From: Thermotogaceae bacterium
GTDB taxonomy: Bacteria > Thermotogota > Thermotogae > Thermotogales > Thermotogaceae
Assembly (NCBI GenBank): GCA_015489065.1
Contig: WGAO01000021.1
Location: forward strand, 1 to 54,056
DNA length: 54,056 bases
Direction: 5' to 3'
Shown: positions 9,051-16,565 of the stretch, in pieces
Layout of the letters: every line of letters starts with the position of its first letter
How positions within the stretch are numbered: the first letter of the stretch is position 1
Program-made: the position numbers and the translations under genes
The notes under the pieces: model-generated
Database searches by the model: none
Seen by the model: only the letters and a program-made list of their open reading frames with translations
Told to the model about the DNA's origin: nothing

Positions 9051-10289
9051 TCAGGCTTTCTTAGATAGACCAAGAAGCTCTCTGAGCGTCAACCCTTTTA
9101 TTTTGTACTTCTTGTATATGTAGTAGGTTATAGCAAGCTGTATCAATGTGTTGGTGGCGTAGTATATAAAGAGTCCAGATGGTAGAGATATGAATAAAAA
9201 TGGGAAAATAATCGACATCATTATTCCTTGCCAAGCGCTTCTTGCATCTTGACTGGTTATTAAGGTAGAGTAAAAGCTCGCTACAACTGTTATCAATACG
9301 AGTACTATGTTTTCTTTAAATCCGCCAACCGAAAGGTCCTTCCAGATCAGAAATCCCTTTCCATAAGCAAACTCTTCTTGGAAGTGCCTCAAGACTCCCC
9401 AAAGCATGAAAAATATCGGAAGCTGAACGAGCATCATCAAACATCCACTCATCGGGTTGACGCCTTTTTCTTTGTACAATTTCATCAACTCTTCCTGTTG
9501 CCTTTGTGGATCTTTGTATCTCCTTCTTATGTATTCGATATCTTTCTGTATCTTTCTCATGTTTATCATGGATTTCGTTTGGGCGTGATAAAGCGGATAG
9601 AGCGCTAGCCTAACTACAAATGTGAAGAGTATTATCGCCCATCCGAAATTCCCTGTAAGCTTGTAGAGATAATCGAAAAACCATACTAAACCGTAGAATA
9701 TGGCGTCATAAACACCGTACATATCTTTTAATAAATTCATTATTTTCTTATAGTCCTCTGGGAAAGCTCCCTTTATGAGATTCTTTTTTCCAGGTCCAAG
9801 ATAAACTTTAGCGCTTTCTGTTTCCACAATTCCGGGATTTTCCATCTCCCCACTGAATTTCACTATCGAGACATATTTCTTGGGAGAAAATGATATGAAG
9901 ATATCGTCTTCATATCGATCGTTACTTGGATACCAGACTCTTGGAAGTTTCATCTTGACTTTCTTGCTGAGCTTCACGGTAAATTCGTAGTATGGGCCAT
10001 CGATAAAGTGGAAAGTTTTTGTGTAATCTGGGTATATGAACTGAAGATATACATCCTGACCGGATTTCCATACCTTGTAGTTTGTCGGTGTGGAGGGTGT
10101 ATCGAATCCATCGGAATCATACGAGTATATAAGTTTCCTTTGGTGGTACACATTTTCCATATGCCCGTTTGTTGAGAATTCATACTTTATGAATCTGCTC
10201 TCCACCGTTATCAAATTTTTGTGGACATCGTAATCCATCGAAAATGCCACAGTTGCTATAAAGATCATTACCGGCAACAGTTTTCTCAA
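9051..10289 (-). CDS. yidC: Membrane protein insertase YidC
   Basis: A 412-aa inner-membrane insertase that inserts and folds membrane proteins alone or with SecYEG. It has a signal-anchor, a periplasmic P1 beta-sandwich domain (roughly residues 20-190), then the five-helix core. The hydrophilic-groove arginine sits in [16 protein letters not shown], followed by the cytosolic hairpin ([12 protein letters not shown]) and [13 protein letters not shown]. The TTG start overlaps the yidD stop as TTGA. It is somewhat shorter than the T. maritima protein but complete. Confidence 0.96.
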   Translation of the reverse strand: MRKLLPVMIFIATVAFSMDYDVHKNLITVESRFIKYEFSTNGHMENVYHQRKLIYSYDSDGFDTPSTPTNYKVWKSGQDVYLQFIYPDYTKTFHFIDGPYYEFTVKLSKKVKMKLPRVWYPSNDRYEDDIFISFSPKKYVSIVKFSGEMENPGIVETESAKVYLGPGKKNLIKGAFPEDYKKIMNLLKDMYGVYDAIFYGLVWFFDYLYKLTGNFGWAIILFTFVVRLALYPLYHAQTKSMINMRKIQKDIEYIRRRYKDPQRQQEELMKLYKEKGVNPMSGCLMMLVQLPIFFMLWGVLRHFQEEFAYGKGFLIWKDLSVGGFKENIVLVLITVVASFYSTLITSQDARSAWQGIMMSIIFPFLFISLPSGLFIYYATNTLIQLAITYYIYKKYKIKGLTLRELLGLSKKA

Positions 10290-10534
10290 CTTTTATCCCT
10301 CCTCACGACAAAGAGATGGAATTCCTCTGGAACTGGGTCGTAACCACCTTCATTGAGAGGATTACAACGCAAAACGCGCCTGAAGCCCAAGTAGAGCCCT
10401 TTGATCACCCCAAATTTCTCTACAGCCTCAAGCGTATAATTTGAGCAGGTTGGATAGAACCTGCACGAGGGTGGAAAGAGTGGAGATATGAACTTTTGAT
10501 AGAATCTTATTAAAAGGATTATTATTTTCTTCAT
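10286..10534 (-). CDS. yidD: Membrane protein insertion efficiency factor YidD
   Basis: An 82-aa protein with the family signature [20 protein letters not shown] and [19 protein letters not shown]. YidD is a small amphipathic protein at the inner face of the membrane that helps YidC-dependent insertion. It sits between rnpA and yidC, its usual place. The start overlaps the rnpA stop by 4 nt (ATGA) and the stop overlaps the yidC TTG start (TTGA). Confidence 0.95.
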   Translation of the reverse strand: MKKIIILLIRFYQKFISPLFPPSCRFYPTCSNYTLEAVEKFGVIKGLYLGFRRVLRCNPLNEGGYDPVPEEFHLFVVRRDKS

Positions 10535-11001
10535 TTCAGCTTCTCCAGAAGTTCCGTCAAGATCTTTCCGATATCATCGAGCTTTGCATCTCTCAGATTT
10601 TTCGATTTCTCCCTGAACAGGACTACTACATCATAATTCGGAAATCTTTCTTTGTTCAATCTGTAGAACTCCTTTACCAATCTCCTTAACCTATTTCTGA
10701 ACACAGCTTTCCCTATTTTCTTTCTGACTACAACGGCTATCCTGGGGTGATCAAGTCCATTTTCCAAATAAACGAGTCTTACATAATCGTTTGATACCGA
10801 CTTTCCCTTAGTGAAAACTCTTCTGAAGTCTCTTTTGAGCCTCAGGCGCTCCTCTTTTGTCAGACGGCGAGTCTCCACCTGCCCTTTCTCCTTCTGCGCT
10901 TGAGAACTTTTCTTCCTGACTTGCTCCTGCTCCTCGCTAAAAAGCCATGGGTTCTCTTTCTCTTTCTCCTTGAAGGTTGGTAAGTCCTCTTCATTGTCCA
11001 T
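10531..11001 (-). CDS. rnpA: Ribonuclease P protein component with long N-terminal extension
   Basis: Protein cofactor of RNase P, which matures tRNA 5' ends. The conserved body begins near residue 46 ([20 protein letters not shown]) and includes the RNR-like helix [17 protein letters not shown]. Residues 1-45 are a charged extension ([18 protein letters not shown]...). They are encoded by the same DNA as rpmH in another frame and are probably shaped by it. The ATG at 11001 directly abuts the AGGAGGG, leaving nearly no spacing, while the rpmH ATG is ideally placed. An in-frame GTG at 10878 (residue 42), with a GGAG nearby, is the alternative start and would give a normal-length RnpA. The gene is certain, the start is not. 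Confidence 0.93.
   Translation of the reverse strand: MDNEEDLPTFKEKEKENPWLFSEEQEQVRKKSSQAQKEKGQVETRRLTKEERLRLKRDFRRVFTKGKSVSNDYVRLVYLENGLDHPRIAVVVRKKIGKAVFRNRLRRLVKEFYRLNKERFPNYDVVVLFREKSKNLRDAKLDDIGKILTELLEKLK
10860..10994 (-). CDS. rpmH: Ribosomal protein L34, nested inside rnpA
   Basis: Not in the ORF track because it is short. Translation from the ATG at 10994 gives 44 residues: [20 protein letters not shown], then [20 protein letters not shown] and RLAV, ending in TGA at 10862-10860. This is an unmistakable, complete L34, a basic protein of the large ribosomal subunit. The Shine-Dalgarno AGGAGGG is 7 nt upstream. The gene lies wholly within the rnpA ORF in the +1 frame. The two ATGs are separated by GACA only. 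Confidence 0.97.
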   Translation of the reverse strand: MKRTYQPSRRKRKRTHGFLARSRSKSGRKVLKRRRRKGRWRLAV

Positions 11002-11030
11002 CCCTCCTAACGCTTTTTGATCCTCAGGAG

Positions 11031-11053
11031 TATTACAACGGGTATATTACAAC
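11031..11053 (-). repeat. Direct repeat GTTGTAATA upstream of rpmH/rnpA
   Basis: On the minus strand GTTGTAATA occurs at 11053-11045 and again at 11039-11031, a 14-nt period, 37 nt upstream of the rpmH ATG. Each copy contains a TAATAT or TAATAC that could act as a -10, so this may be a tandem promoter for rpmH/rnpA. No convincing -35 is seen. Confidence 0.4.
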
Positions 11054-11069
11054 AAAGATCCGATGTGGT

Positions 11070-11978
11070 CTACAATCTTATTTTCAGATTTCTACTCTTG
11101 ATTTCTGACTGAATCTCTTCAAAGCTAGGGAAGGAAGAGGTTGTTCCCATTCTAGAAACCGTTATCGAAGCAGCAAGTGATGCTAACTTAGCGCTTTCCT
11201 CATCATCCATTCCCCTGAGCCTGCCGTATATGAATGCAGCGTTGAATGAATCTCCTGCTCCAGTAGTGTCAACTACATTAGTTTTCACGGCAGGCACTTC
11301 AATTGATTTCTTTTCAAAGAAAATCTTCGATCCCTTTTCACCCATCTTCACTATTACGCTTTCAACACCTTTTTTTAAAAGGTGTTTCACAGCCTTTTCG
11401 ATATCTTTCTTTCCAGTTATTTGAATTATCTCTCTTTCATTTGGAGAGATATAGTCAAAGTAGTAAAAGGCGTCCCACGGAATATCTGAAGGATATGAAG
11501 GATCTACATAAACCATCATTCCGGCTCTTTTTGCCATTGAAGATAACTCGAATATAGTATCAGCTGGTATTCCGAACTGTATGAAAAGGGCATCTCCTTC
11601 CTCTACTAAAGTCCAGTCTATCATCTCAGGGGAGAATTTCTCATTTACTCCAGGATAGTTGAGCATAGTATTTTGACCGTTCTTAGTTACAGCTATTGCA
11701 GTTCTGCCGCTTTCTCCATCACAGATTTTCAAGTGTGATGTATCAATTTCAAATTCGTTGAGCTTTTTCTGGATGAATTCTCCGAAAAAATCACTACCAA
11801 TGCATCCCGTTATGACAACATCTACTCCCAATTTTTTCAATGCAACCGCTACATTCGATGCTTTTCCACCGAGCTCAATTATGGATTTCTTAGCAACATT
11901 GTTTGAATTTATCTCTATTGAGTCTAGATAATAAAAGGTGTCCACATTGAACTTCCCTGCTACGATTACTCGCTTCAT
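11070..11978 (-). CDS. PfkB-family sugar/nucleoside kinase
   Basis: A 302-aa kinase of the ribokinase superfamily, using ATP to phosphorylate a sugar or nucleoside hydroxyl. The N-terminal signature (ELGGKASNVAVALKKLG) and the C-terminal catalytic signature with anion hole and Asp base (DTTGAGDSFNAAF) are intact. The substrate cannot be read from sequence; ribose, fructose-like sugars and nucleosides are all possible. It overlaps plsX by ATGA within the lipid/ribosome cluster, so position gives no hint of substrate. Confidence 0.88.
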   Translation of the reverse strand: MKRVIVAGKFNVDTFYYLDSIEINSNNVAKKSIIELGGKASNVAVALKKLGVDVVITGCIGSDFFGEFIQKKLNEFEIDTSHLKICDGESGRTAIAVTKNGQNTMLNYPGVNEKFSPEMIDWTLVEEGDALFIQFGIPADTIFELSSMAKRAGMMVYVDPSYPSDIPWDAFYYFDYISPNEREIIQITGKKDIEKAVKHLLKKGVESVIVKMGEKGSKIFFEKKSIEVPAVKTNVVDTTGAGDSFNAAFIYGRLRGMDDEESAKLASLAASITVSRMGTTSSFPSFEEIQSEIKSRNLKIRL

Positions 11979-12943
11979 CTCATTTCACCCCTTATGAGAT
12001 CGAGAAGTTTCATGTTTACACCGTTGGCAGCAACTTTTACGGCGTTTTTTATTGCTATTCTGTCAGAATTTCCATGTGCTTTTACAACAATTCCATTCAC
12101 ACCTAGTATAAAAGCACCACCGTATTCTCTGGCATCCAGAAGCTTTTTAAAGTTCTCAAAAGCTTTTTTCATGAGAGCAGCACCTATCATAGAAACGATT
12201 CCAGATTCTTTAATGGATTTTTTCAAGGCAGTAGAAACCAGTTTCCCAACACCTTCCATGGTCTTCATCGCGACATTTCCGGTGAACCCATCCGTTACAA
12301 CAACATCAACAGTACCGATATTTATATCCCTTCCTTCGACATTTCCGTAGAAAGAATCTCCGAGTTTTTCCTTCAAAAGTTTGTAAGCTTCCTTAACAAC
12401 ATCTGTTCCCTTGATCTCTTCCTCCCCTACATTTAGGAGACCGACCTTTGGATCGTTCCTTCCAAGAATCTTTGCATATGCTATTCCCATTATTGCGAAA
12501 TCAAGGAGATGTTCCGGACGGACAGAAACGTTTGCACCGTTGTCTATCAGTACCGTGAAACCGTTTATCGAAGGAACGGGAACTGCAAGAGCAGGTCTTT
12601 CTATACCCTCCAACTTTCCAACGATCTTTGTAGATCCCAGAAAAAGTGGCCCTGTCCCACCTGCACTGACGAAAGCATCGATCTTCCCGTCCTTCAGATA
12701 TTGAAGTCCAAGGTGCATCGAGGAATTTTTCTTTCTGAGAACTTCAAGGGGCTTTGAATCCATCTTGAGATCATTGCTTGAACTTACAATTTCAACATCT
12801 CTGAGCTTTTCTCTTATTACTTTCTCATCGCCAAACGCGACTAAATCTACATTTAACTCTTTCAATGCCAAAAGGGCGCCTTCGATGATCTCAGAAGGCG
12901 CCCTGTCGCCGCCCATTATATCCAGGCCTATTCTTGGCTTCAT
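11975..12943 (-). CDS. plsX: Phosphate acyltransferase PlsX
   Basis: A 322-aa peripheral membrane enzyme that makes acyl-phosphate from acyl-ACP, feeding PlsY in phospholipid synthesis. It has the typical start (RIGLDIMGGDRAPSEIIEGALLA), internal motifs VSAGGTGPLF and VTDGFTGNVAMKTMEG, and the terminal GVNGIVVKAHGNSD. It follows rpmF by 4 nt, the widely conserved yceD-rpmF-plsX order. Confidence 0.97.
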   Translation of the reverse strand: MKPRIGLDIMGGDRAPSEIIEGALLALKELNVDLVAFGDEKVIREKLRDVEIVSSSNDLKMDSKPLEVLRKKNSSMHLGLQYLKDGKIDAFVSAGGTGPLFLGSTKIVGKLEGIERPALAVPVPSINGFTVLIDNGANVSVRPEHLLDFAIMGIAYAKILGRNDPKVGLLNVGEEEIKGTDVVKEAYKLLKEKLGDSFYGNVEGRDINIGTVDVVVTDGFTGNVAMKTMEGVGKLVSTALKKSIKESGIVSMIGAALMKKAFENFKKLLDAREYGGAFILGVNGIVVKAHGNSDRIAIKNAVKVAANGVNMKLLDLIRGEMR

Positions 12944-12947
12944 ATTA

Positions 12948-13130
12948 TCACTCCGCTACTTCAAAGACCTGCCTTCCCTTGTAGTATCCACAGTTCAGGC
13001 AGACTCTGTGTGGCATCTTTGGCGCTCCACAGTTTGGACATATCTCATAAGCTACGCTTATGGCTCTGTATATTTTTGCTCTCTTTTTGTGTGTTCTGCT
13101 TCTCGATCTCTTCTGTTTTGGAACGGCCAT
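12948..13130 (-). CDS. rpmF: Ribosomal protein L32
   Basis: A 60-aa L32 with the start MAVPKQKRSRSRTHKKRA and a zinc ribbon of two CxxC pairs (CPNCGAP and CLNCGYY), so it is the zinc-containing C+ form. It lies between yceD and plsX with 3- to 4-nt gaps. Confidence 0.97.
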   Translation of the reverse strand: MAVPKQKRSRSRTHKKRAKIYRAISVAYEICPNCGAPKMPHRVCLNCGYYKGRQVFEVAE

Positions 13131-13133
13131 TTC

Positions 13134-13676
13134 TCATCCCTCCTCAAGTTTTCTCTTAAGCTGCGCCAGCTTGACAAATCTGTTTCCTATTGAAAACTCT
13201 TTGGCTTCATCGCAAACGTGATCTGGATGCTCATTCAAATTTATTCCACAATAAGGACACAAACCCTTACAATCAGGTTTGCATAGAATTTTCTGTGGAA
13301 TCTCTACTATCATTGCCTCAACAATCCTGTCCGATAGATCTACTACCGGACTCGTATAGTATATCATGTTTTTGAGATTTTCAAGGCGAAATTCTCCTTC
13401 AACATCTTCGTGAGTTTTCTCAATGTAAAGCGCTTCTATTACACCATTTATCTTCACTCTAACTGGTGTTAAACACCTTGTACATGGATGCTCTATGGCG
13501 GTCCTAACATATCCGCCAACTGCAAATCCCTCTTTAGAGCGGGCGATCACTATCTTTACCTTTATATCTTCCAAAAAAGGCATGCAACCAGTATCAAGCT
13601 CAAGACACTCAAGCTCGAATTTCCCTTCAAGAATTTTTCTCTTCTTTATGCTGCTAAGGTCAATTTTCCAATCCAT
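13134..13676 (-). CDS. yceD: DUF177 protein (YceD-like)
   Basis: A 180-aa member of the DUF177/YceD family, nearly always found before rpmF and linked to 23S rRNA accumulation in some bacteria and plastids. It shows CTRCLTPVRV in the middle and a C-terminal cysteine cluster (CKPDCKGLCPYCGINLNEHP) that may bind zinc. The ORF-track start at 13748 is wrong because it reads through the preceding terminator. The ATG at 13676 follows GGAGGG. Confidence 0.9.
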   Translation of the reverse strand: MDWKIDLSSIKKRKILEGKFELECLELDTGCMPFLEDIKVKIVIARSKEGFAVGGYVRTAIEHPCTRCLTPVRVKINGVIEALYIEKTHEDVEGEFRLENLKNMIYYTSPVVDLSDRIVEAMIVEIPQKILCKPDCKGLCPYCGINLNEHPDHVCDEAKEFSIGNRFVKLAQLKRKLEEG

Positions 13677-13693
13677 ACAATCCCTCCGGCGAT

Positions 13694-13723
13694 CTATTAA
13701 ACCACGACTCTTTAAAACAACAA
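13694..13723 (-). promoter_or_regulatory. Candidate promoter for yceD-rpmF-plsX operon
   Basis: On the minus strand TTGTTG (13723-13718) is separated by 18 nt from TAATAG (13699-13694). A TTGTTT 15 nt away is an alternative -35. It lies immediately after the upstream terminator and about 20 nt before the yceD start. Confidence 0.45.
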
Positions 13724-13745
13724 AGGGGCTGCATTCGCAGCCCCC
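13721..13745 (-). terminator. Intrinsic terminator after the LivK-type gene
   Basis: GGGGCTGC-GAAT-GCAGCCCC on the minus strand, followed by TTTGTTGTTTT. This is an 8-bp perfect GC stem located 26 nt after the stop of the binding-protein gene. Confidence 0.88.
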
Positions 13746-13770
13746 CATTTCTTTATTATCCGCTATGTTC

Positions 13771-14883
13771 TTACATTATATCTTTGGGGAAGATCATCTT
13801 GACGAATTCAAACTTTCCATCTTTCACAACATCTACCACGACTGGTTTTATGGCGTTTCCGTTTGCATCTATCGTTATCACTCCGGTAACCCCTGGAAAG
13901 TCTTTTATTTTTCTGATGTTCTCAGCTATTTTGACAGGATCAGCGCTTCCTGCCATTTCTATAGCTTTAAGGAGTATCATATAGGCGTCGTAAGAGAGCG
14001 CTGCCGCTGCGGAAGGATCTTCTCCGTATCTCTCTTTGTACTTCTTGACGAATATCTTGGAAGCTTCCGTGGCGGCTCCTTTTGGGTGATAGTGGGTTGT
14101 GAAGTACATTCCTTCGACTGCTTTTCCACCTATTTTGACGAGCTCTGGAAATTCGACGCCATCCCCAGCCAGCAATTTCCCGGTGAATCCCATTTGCCTG
14201 GCTTGTCTCGCTATAAGCGCCGCTTCTGTGTAGTAACCTGGTATGTATATGGTATCAACTCCATATCCCATTGCCGCAGCTATCTGAGCAGAAAAATCTT
14301 GGTCCCCAGTCTTGTAAAACAGTCTGTGAGTCTTTGTGCCACTGAATTTCTTGAATTTTCTTGCAAAGAAATTGGCAAGTCCAACGCAGTAGTCTTGCTC
14401 AACATCCATGAATATGGCAACATTTCTCGATCCGAGCTCTTTGTAGGCAAATATTGCTGCTGCAGCCCCCTGGAATGGATCGATGAAACAAGCTCTGTTG
14501 ACATATTTTCTGTTCTGCGTGACAAGTGGGTTTGTTGCCCAAGGTGATATCATTGGAACATGATTCTCTTCCGCTATTGGTGCACCTGCAAGGGTATTTC
14601 CAGAGCTCATTGCTCCTATTATCGCAACGACTTTCTCCTTGCTTATGAGCCTTTGAAAAGCGTTCGCAGACTCGGTTTTCTCGGATCTGTTGTCAGCCAA
14701 TATGAGCTCTACCTTCTGCCCGAGAACGGTTGGCTTCTCCTCATGAGCCAGTTTCAAACCATTCCAGGCTGCTTCTCCCACAGCCGAAAGATTTCCAGTC
14801 ATTGGAAACACAACTCCGATTTTTATTACAGCCATTGCCATGATTGCGAGCGCTACTGCAGACATCACCAAAAATTTCCTCAT
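13771..14883 (-). CDS. Branched-chain amino acid-type ABC binding protein (LivK family), orphan
   Basis: A 370-aa periplasmic binding protein of the Leu/Ile/Val class. It has a signal peptide (MRKFLVMSAVALAIMAMA) without a lipobox cysteine, then IKIGVVFPMTGNLSAVGEAA and GAMSSGNTLAGAPIAEENHVP, typical of the family. The ligand is unknown; many members bind other amino acids or amides. The start was moved to the ATG at 14883, behind GGAGGTGAT. No livHMGF permease or ATPase genes are adjacent. It is a single-gene unit with its own promoter and terminator. Confidence 0.9.
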   Translation of the reverse strand: MRKFLVMSAVALAIMAMAVIKIGVVFPMTGNLSAVGEAAWNGLKLAHEEKPTVLGQKVELILADNRSEKTESANAFQRLISKEKVVAIIGAMSSGNTLAGAPIAEENHVPMISPWATNPLVTQNRKYVNRACFIDPFQGAAAAIFAYKELGSRNVAIFMDVEQDYCVGLANFFARKFKKFSGTKTHRLFYKTGDQDFSAQIAAAMGYGVDTIYIPGYYTEAALIARQARQMGFTGKLLAGDGVEFPELVKIGGKAVEGMYFTTHYHPKGAATEASKIFVKKYKERYGEDPSAAAALSYDAYMILLKAIEMAGSADPVKIAENIRKIKDFPGVTGVITIDANGNAIKPVVVDVVKDGKFEFVKMIFPKDIM

Positions 14884-14929
14884 GATATCACCTCCATGGT
14901 GAAAATTTTCAAACTCCCACCATTTGTAG

Positions 14930-14959
14930 ATTATACCCTTCATTTGTCACTTAATCCAA
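14930..14959 (-). promoter_or_regulatory. Promoter of the LivK-type gene
   Basis: On the minus strand TTGGAT (14959-14954), an 18-nt spacer and a perfect TATAAT (14935-14930). It lies in the 80-nt gap after the mini-AOR stop, about 45 nt before the start. Confidence 0.65.
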
Positions 14960-14963
14960 AAAT

Positions 14964-15995
14964 TTAGGCTTTCTCAATGAAGAATTTATGAAGGTTTTCG
15001 ATGTCTTCTTTTTTGAGAAATTTAGAGGCGTCCACACAAATTCCAAGGGAGTCAAGATAATCTTTCCAATCATCGACAGGGCGATCTTGGTATTTCACAT
15101 TAAAACTTTTCCCATCTTTCGCCATTTTTATAACCGTTTCTATAGAACATCCACATGTCTTGGAAGCTAAATACGCTCCGAAAATATCCACGCCAAAGTC
15201 GTTTGCCATGTCGACTATCTTTTCAGCATTTTCATAATTTTTGAGTATCCGGGAAACCCCTTTTTTGAGTCTTCCTTCCATTGCTGCACAACTTATAGGA
15301 CACCCATAACAAGGGTGTCCGTATCTTCTAACGCTTTTATCCTTAGCTTTGAGTTTCTCTCTGATCTTTAAGGCTTCTTTAATGAATTTCTTATTTTCAA
15401 GAGTGCTTTGCGATGGAAAGAATACAAGAGCTTTTACTCCCATTTCAAACAGAGACTTTCCGGATCCTTTTCCGAAAGATCTGAATCTTTCAGATATAAG
15501 AGAGGATATGTCTGAACCTCTCTCCCCGGCTGGTCCGACTATTATCGTCTTCTTCCCGTTTTTTTCCAAAGCATTGGCAATTTGGAAAATGCTTTTTCCG
15601 AGAAAATCTGATGCTGAATCAAAATATACCTTGTTTGGAGAAAACTTGAGGATCAGTTTTTCTTCGGATTTTCCAGTGATTACAACACCATCAATTCCAT
15701 ATCCTCTTATATAAGCTCCTATGAATCCACCTATCGATGATATATGGTGTCCGTAATCTGTTTTCATCCCAAGGGAATATCTTCCACCTGTAGGAGCGGA
15801 AGTTCCGGTTAGGAGTCCTGGCGTTATTATCAAGGAGTTCTTGAAAGTCAAAAGGAGCTCTCTTGCAAGAGAGCTCCCACCTATAGAATGTGCTTTCAGA
15901 TTTGCTATTTCGAATTTCTTATTCTCTAGATCTACTATCAGGATCTTCTTTAGAATTCTTTGAAGGTCTCTCCTTTCGCTCCGCAGATTGGACAT
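14964..15995 (-). CDS. Short aldehyde ferredoxin oxidoreductase-like protein
   Basis: Resembles the N-terminal and start of the middle domain of tungsten-pterin aldehyde:ferredoxin oxidoreductases. Visible are LKKILIVDLENKKFEI, TPGLLTGTSAPTGGRYSLG, SIGGFIGAYIRGYGIDGVVI, VGPAGERG and the iron-sulfur motif HPCYGCPISCAAME (CxxCxxxC). At about 330-343 aa it is near half the usual 600+ aa. The C-terminal domain, with the fourth cluster cysteine and much of the pterin site, is absent. No frameshift is seen; the gene ends cleanly before the next promoter. The start is uncertain: ATG 15995 with AAGGAGAGG, or a non-standard ATT at 15956 where homology begins. Either overlaps the rubrerythrin gene. Aldehyde oxidation should not be assumed. 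Confidence 0.75.
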   Translation of the reverse strand: MSNLRSERRDLQRILKKILIVDLENKKFEIANLKAHSIGGSSLARELLLTFKNSLIITPGLLTGTSAPTGGRYSLGMKTDYGHHISSIGGFIGAYIRGYGIDGVVITGKSEEKLILKFSPNKVYFDSASDFLGKSIFQIANALEKNGKKTIIVGPAGERGSDISSLISERFRSFGKGSGKSLFEMGVKALVFFPSQSTLENKKFIKEALKIREKLKAKDKSVRRYGHPCYGCPISCAAMEGRLKKGVSRILKNYENAEKIVDMANDFGVDIFGAYLASKTCGCSIETVIKMAKDGKSFNVKYQDRPVDDWKDYLDSLGICVDASKFLKKEDIENLHKFFIEKA

Positions 15996-16453
15996 CTGTC
16001 TGGAACCTCTCCTTCTACTGTGTATCCACAGACCGGGCATATGTATATTTTCTTATCTTCGTAATCTTCTCCCTTTTCCACCATTTCTTTCGCTTTTTTG
16101 TACATCTGAGCGTGGATTTTCTCAGCTTCCATTGCAAACTTTGTACTCACTTCTGCTCCTTTTTCTTCTTGAAGTTTTGCTGTCTCATTGTAAACCGGAT
16201 ACATTTCTTCTACTTCAAATGTTTCTCCATCTATGGCTGTCTGAAGGTTCTTCTCGTCGTCACCTATCCCGCCTAATTCCCTAAGATGGTTTCTTGCATG
16301 AACATATTCCGCATAAGCTATTGCTCTGAAAAGTCTTGCTAGGTTCTTTTTCCCTCGTTTCTCAGCTTCCTCGGCGAATATCGTATACTTCATATGTGCC
16401 ATCGATTCGCCCGCAAAAGCATCGCTCAGGAATTTCCTAGTCATCTCCTTCAT
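15950..16453 (-). CDS. rbr: Rubrerythrin
   Basis: A 167-aa peroxide-reducing non-heme iron protein. The N-terminal four-helix domain has the diiron ligand motifs (GESMAHMKYTIFAEEAE, EYVHARNH, EAEKIHAQMY). The C-terminal rubredoxin-like domain has CPVCGYTVEG and CPICGAKGETF. It serves cytoplasmic H2O2 detoxification in anaerobes. The start is the ATG at 16453 behind GGAGGTGA. The C-terminal coding region is overlapped by the following AOR-like gene. Confidence 0.97.
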   Translation of the reverse strand: MKEMTRKFLSDAFAGESMAHMKYTIFAEEAEKRGKKNLARLFRAIAYAEYVHARNHLRELGGIGDDEKNLQTAIDGETFEVEEMYPVYNETAKLQEEKGAEVSTKFAMEAEKIHAQMYKKAKEMVEKGEDYEDKKIYICPVCGYTVEGEVPDRCPICGAKGETFKEF

Positions 16454-16475
16454 ACTCTTTCACCTCCTTGACAAA

Positions 16476-16505
16476 ATTCTACAGAATTGTGAAAACAATT
16501 TCCAA
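16476..16505 (-). promoter_or_regulatory. Promoter of the rubrerythrin gene
   Basis: On the minus strand TTGGAA (16505-16500), an 18-nt spacer and TAGAAT (16481-16476), about 25 nt before the ATG. The spacer contains the palindrome listed separately. Confidence 0.6.
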
Positions 16506-16520
16506 ATTTTCAGAAATTGT
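16484..16520. promoter_or_regulatory. Candidate operator between rbr and cheX
   Basis: AATTGT-GAAA-ACAATT (16485-16500) is a perfect 6-bp inverted repeat lying in the spacer of the rbr promoter. A third half-site AATTGT follows at 16515-16520, next to the cheX -10. It could bind a redox- or peroxide-responsive repressor. The cognate regulator is not in the window. Confidence 0.4.
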
Positions 16521-16528
16521 TTTAAAAT
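16499..16528 (+). promoter_or_regulatory. Candidate promoter for cheX and the ATP synthase operon
   Basis: TTTCCA (16499-16504), an 18-nt spacer and TAAAAT (16523-16528), about 38 nt before the cheX ATG. A GGAGG stretch stands before the start. The -35 is weak. Confidence 0.4.
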
Positions 16529-16565
16529 ACACCTATAAAGATGCAGGAGGTTAGGGGGGAAACAC

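Noticed and set aside
13495-14547. 350-aa plus-strand ORF antisense to the LivK-type gene
   Set aside because: Low-complexity F/S/C-rich translation, no ribosome site, and fully covered by a well-supported minus-strand gene with signal peptide, promoter and terminator.
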